This document shows positions 61,832 to 64,000 of a DNA stretch of 64,000 nucleotides, piece by piece (within the stretch, counting starts at the first letter, position 1; the number at the start of each line of letters is the position of its first letter). The stretch spans positions 1,178,001 to 1,242,000 of the forward strand of contig CBDBDZ010000013.1 of NCBI GenBank assembly GCA_965204215.1. The letters run 5' to 3'. Source of the stretch: CBDBDZ01 sp965204215 (lineage in GTDB: Bacteria > Pseudomonadota > Gammaproteobacteria > Pseudomonadales > GM7GCV1). The position numbers and the translations under genes were made by a program. The notes beneath the pieces were generated by a model that was not told where the DNA came from, did not search any database, and saw only the letters and a list, made by a program, of their open reading frames with translations.

Positions 61832-62066
61832 AAATTATCTATACGATGGAATCTTGACGGATTACCCGATATAGAAACTTTATTGCCATCACAACGAATA
61901 GTAAGTGTCGAAGAATAAGAACCATCAATTTTTTTGAATTAGGTGAGTTAGACATAACCTCCCCTGTTGATAAATCAGTTCTAGTAACCATTTGCTCACC
62001 AACATAATTTAATTTATGTTGATGAACTTGAGATACTGCAAACCAATCTATAAAAAATCTATTCAT
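61800..62066 (-). pseudogene. Filamentous-phage replication initiation protein (gpII/RstA-type), broken
   Basis: From ATG 62066 the minus strand reads MNRFFIDWFAVSQVHQHKLN, YVGEQMVTRTDLSTGEVMSN and SPNSKK. One base is missing from the T-run at 61929-61935. In the next frame IDGSYSSTLTIRCDGNKVSI, SGNPSRFHRIDNLYGLTSF follows. The pattern (F.DW..VSQ.H, D..TGE, GS.ST...IRCDGN.V..SGNPSR..R.DNL.G) is that of the rolling-circle initiators of inoviruses such as CTX-type RstA and gpII. The gene is frameshifted and truncated, so the phage cannot replicate by itself. It is divergent from the repressor at 62276, as rstA is from rstR. Confidence 0.7.
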
Positions 62067-62275
62067 AATGCGTTACGTTTAAGGTGTAGTTCCGGCAATA
62101 GTTTGGATGTTATTAGTAATCCGAACTTGAAACTCAAAAACGTTTCAATAAAACATATGTGCACATTCATGCAAAAAATATATCAAATGCAATTACTCAA
62201 ATCAACATATATTTTATTAAAAATGCTAATATATGTTATTTTAAAAATCAACCAATAAAAGAGAAGTTAAAATAT

Positions 62276-62743
62276 ATGAACTTTAAACAAATAAATAATG
62301 CTATGCCTGATACGAAAAGAGCAGAAAGAATAAAAAATGCTATCTTAAATACATGCACATATGAAAAATTTGAAGAATTGTCTCAAATCAATATTGGTAC
62401 GTTGAGACGTATAACTGGTGGTAAGAGAGATATTTACATAGACGAATTAATTAAGGTTTCAGAACTAACTAGTTCAGACCCGATTTATTTGGCATTTGGA
62501 AATGAAGACGATGCAAAAGAAATGCTAGGGAATTATCATATGGAAGAATCTGAAAATAAAAATTTTAGAACAGCTGAAGCAATACACACTGTTGCGTATA
62601 ACTTTAGGGTACTAGATGAACATGATAAAAAAATGATAGCACGGTTAGTTATGAGCCTTGCTAGAGATACAATTAATAGTAAAATGATAAGGAAAGAATT
62701 AAACGCTGATGAAATTAAAGAGTTAATGTCACCAGTAAAATAA
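62276..62743 (+). CDS. Phage repressor-like HTH protein (RstR-type position)
   Basis: 155 residues from ATG 62276, chosen because GAGAAG lies ten bases upstream; the frame is open further back without a better start. Residues 10-55 form a helix-turn-helix (IKNAILNTCTYEKFEELSQI then NIGTLRRITGGKRDIYIDEL) as in phage repressors, followed by a helical dimerisation region (DEHDKKMIARLVMSLA). The position, divergent from the broken replication gene, matches the RstR-RstA control region of CTX-type phages. It is intact and could still confer immunity on the host. Confidence 0.65.
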   Translation: MNFKQINNAMPDTKRAERIKNAILNTCTYEKFEELSQINIGTLRRITGGKRDIYIDELIKVSELTSSDPIYLAFGNEDDAKEMLGNYHMEESENKNFRTAEAIHTVAYNFRVLDEHDKKMIARLVMSLARDTINSKMIRKELNADEIKELMSPVK

Positions 62744-62755
62744 ACGAGTAATCAT

Positions 62756-63046
62756 ATGAAAAAATTTTTATTTATAGCAATAACAACAATATCTCTTAAT
62801 GCAATTGCACAAGAAAGTAGCGCGTCATATCAATGTGCATCTAAAGGATGTTTGATAAAGTGTGAAACCAAAGAGAAGCATTGGGAAGTAATGATTCAAA
62901 ATATTGAATATTTACGAGTGAATCATCTTCAAGGGGGAAGTACAGAGTATATTGCTGATTTAGGCTCTCGAGACAACGAAATACTAATCACAAAAGGAAA
63001 TGTAAGGTTTTGCAAAGTATTTAATTGGACAAAAGTATTAAAATAA
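62756..63046 (+). CDS. Small secreted cysteine-containing protein, unknown
   Basis: 96 residues. A signal peptide (MKKFLFIAITTISLNAIAQE, cleavage after AIAQ or AIA) precedes a mature domain with four cysteines (YQCASKGCLIKCETKEKHWE and VRFCKVF). It follows the repressor by 12 bases and is probably co-transcribed with it, so it is likely a lysogenically expressed phage cargo gene. I recognise no family. Export to the periplasm is supported by the signal peptide; any role in superinfection exclusion or toxicity is speculation. Confidence 0.55.
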   Translation: MKKFLFIAITTISLNAIAQESSASYQCASKGCLIKCETKEKHWEVMIQNIEYLRVNHLQGGSTEYIADLGSRDNEILITKGNVRFCKVFNWTKVLK

Positions 63047-63150
63047 GGATAACTTGTTGATTAAACAAGCGACATCCCTGTCTTGTTGTTCAGGCATAAT
63101 CTAGACTATGTCTAAATCGCCTGCGGCGTTTGTGATTATCGCCTACGGCG

Positions 63151-63180
63151 ACTTAACATGAATCCTGCCTTATGCGAAAT
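63151..63180 (+). other. Right-hand dif-like attachment site
   Basis: ACTTAACATGA (9 of 11 to the XerD arm of the dif at 59490), an eight-base centre ATCCTGCC, and TTATGCGAAAT (11 of 11 to the XerC arm). The orientation is the same as that of the left site. The centre is two bases longer than in dif, as expected of a degenerate phage attachment site rather than a working dif. Confidence 0.6.
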
Positions 63181-63243
63181 TAATACTGGAACACCAGCAT
63201 TAATATATTACGCTGCAAATAATTTCGCTTAAACTTTTTCAGA

Positions 63244-64000
63244 CTAACCAGAACCAAGGAGCTTCGATATTGTTTCTGCAACATCTGGTGATAAATCTTC
63301 TTGTTGAATTTTTATCAGTTGGTTTTTCATCAACTGCTTCTGCGCATCAGGAAAGCGCTGCCATTTTGAAAAAGCGGATGCTAACCTTGATGCTAATTGC
63401 GGATTTATCTGGTTTAAAATAACAATCTGTTCGGTCAAGAATTCGTAACCAGAACCAGATGTGTGATTAAAACAATACTGGTTCTGAGCAAATGATCCAA
63501 TAAGCGCCCGAACTTTATTTGGATTTGTGATTGAAAAAGACTCATGCTTCAGCAGCTTTCGAACATTATTCAGGGTGCTATCATGCGCTGATTGCGCTTG
63601 AATACTTAGCCAGGTAGTTATTGCAAGATTTTCATGCTTCAATTTCCGGTAAAAACCCTTTAACGCCTCCTGGGCATATTGATTCGCTACGGTTCCAGCA
63701 ATATCTGCGCCATCAGAGCAAACCAATAAAGACAACGCAGTGCTGCGGTTTGTCATATTGTCAGCATTATCAAATTGCGCTTTAGTCGCTTCTAGCGCCT
63801 TTTTATCACCTGACGCTAGCCAGTAGCTTAAGCATATATTGACTAAACTTCGCTGTGCAATCTGCTTCGCATCAGGTCTATAAGGTTTACTGATATGCTT
63901 GTTTACATAAATAGTACGAAACAACTCACTCAAATTTTCTGCTATACACCTTCTTACAGCATTGCGGGCTAAATGAATCGTTTGAGTGTCAATAACCTCT
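63244..64000 (-). CDS. pepN: Aminopeptidase N, C-terminal part
   Basis: The frame is open to the window edge, so the 5' part with the zinc site (HEYFHxW, GAMEN) is not visible. The 252 residues present are the helical C-terminal domain of PepN: IDTQTIHLARNAVRRCIAEN, AQRSLVNICLSYWLASGDKK, NMTNRSTALSLLVCS, YRKLKHENLAITTWLSIQAQ, SITNPNKVRALIGSFAQNQY and FHTSGSGYEFL-like ending. PepN is a cytosolic M1 metallo-aminopeptidase. Its stop lies 64 bases from the right dif-like site. Confidence 0.88.
   Translation of the reverse strand, partial: EVIDTQTIHLARNAVRRCIAENLSELFRTIYVNKHISKPYRPDAKQIAQRSLVNICLSYWLASGDKKALEATKAQFDNADNMTNRSTALSLLVCSDGADIAGTVANQYAQEALKGFYRKLKHENLAITTWLSIQAQSAHDSTLNNVRKLLKHESFSITNPNKVRALIGSFAQNQYCFNHTSGSGYEFLTEQIVILNQINPQLASRLASAFSKWQRFPDAQKQLMKNQLIKIQQEDLSPDVAETISKLLGSG

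Larger units (their letters stand above)
59490..63180. mobile_element. Decayed filamentous-phage (Xer-integrated) element at dif
   Basis: A dif site at the left and a dif-like site at the right (63151-63180), in the same orientation, enclose a broken gpII/RstA-type replication gene, a divergent repressor, a small secreted protein and a cluster of hairpins. This is the layout expected of an integrated inovirus. IS1380 copy D (59560-61139) has since inserted into its left part. Morphogenesis genes (coat, Zot-like) are absent or reduced to scraps. Confidence 0.7.

Noticed and set aside
61214..62743. Toxin-antitoxin pair formed by the 65-residue protein and the HTH protein
   Set aside because: They are 860 bases apart with a terminator and hairpins between them; the HTH protein fits a phage repressor better.
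63091..63110. GCATAATCTAGACTATG as another MITE terminus
   Set aside because: Only eight or nine bases match and the rest forms a different palindrome.
1..64000. CRISPR array
   Set aside because: No short regularly spaced direct repeats or cas genes are visible; the repeats present are insertion sequences, MITEs and hairpins.
1..64000. tRNA or rRNA genes
   Set aside because: I saw no cloverleaf with a conserved TTCGA arm or rRNA-like sequence on either strand, but I could not run a covariance search.

Overview
The window is chromosomal DNA from an AT-rich gammaproteobacterium. The evidence is the rplM-rpsI pair, rep, comM, a YheV-type zinc ribbon, pepN, TonB-dependent receptors, and a perfect match to the gammaproteobacterial dif consensus at 59490-59517. 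The last item places the right-hand part of the window at the replication terminus. I cannot name the species. The genome is rich in insertion sequences: four IS1380-family copies, three IS630-family copies, two IS5-like copies, one IS481-family copy, three MITE-like elements, and remnants resembling IS66, IS256, IS982, a second IS1380 type and a second IS630 type.

Layout. 1-11 kb is ordinary housekeeping DNA: ribosomal proteins L13/S9, then a leftward operon converting propionyl-CoA to succinyl-CoA (acyl-CoA carboxylase beta and alpha, methylmalonyl-CoA epimerase, B12-dependent methylmalonyl-CoA mutase, an MDR oxidoreductase), and two SDR genes. 11-19.3 kb is an insertion-sequence graveyard with nested elements. 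19.4-34.2 kb is a defence-like genomic island: a PD-(D/E)XK nuclease-NTPase fusion broken by a nested IS630/IS1380 pair, a RadC protein, a D12-type adenine methyltransferase, and a tightly overlapping rightward operon. That operon encodes a membrane/coiled-coil protein, a second coiled-coil protein, a DNA cytosine-5 methyltransferase, a protein with a MORC/MutL-like GHKL ATPase at its N-terminus and a histidine-kinase core at its C-terminus, and a receiver-domain protein. 34.2-41.7 kb carries more insertion sequences around a large TonB-dependent receptor. 41.8-59.4 kb is chromosomal: an O-antigen ligase-like protein, comM, rep, a response regulator, an alkyltransferase-like protein, valine/isoleucine catabolic genes, and a cobalamin-riboswitch-controlled B12 uptake and salvage operon. 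59.5-63.2 kb is a decayed filamentous-phage (Xer-dependent) insertion at dif, followed by pepN.

How it fits together. The B12 operon (btuB, cobO, cobQ, btuC, btuD) would supply adenosylcobalamin to the mutase at 2.4-4.5 kb. The valine/isoleucine genes at 50-53 kb yield propionyl-CoA, the substrate of the carboxylase-mutase operon. In the island, removing each insertion sequence together with one copy of its target duplication restores the host frames exactly: a 915-residue nuclease-NTPase, a 136-residue unknown protein and a 336-residue IS481 transposase. The most interesting intact candidate is the methyltransferase / GHKL-histidine kinase / receiver operon at 26.5-32.5 kb, which looks like a DNA-modification system wired to a phosphorelay. 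It has no recognisable nuclease of its own, so whether it restricts, silences or senses is inference.
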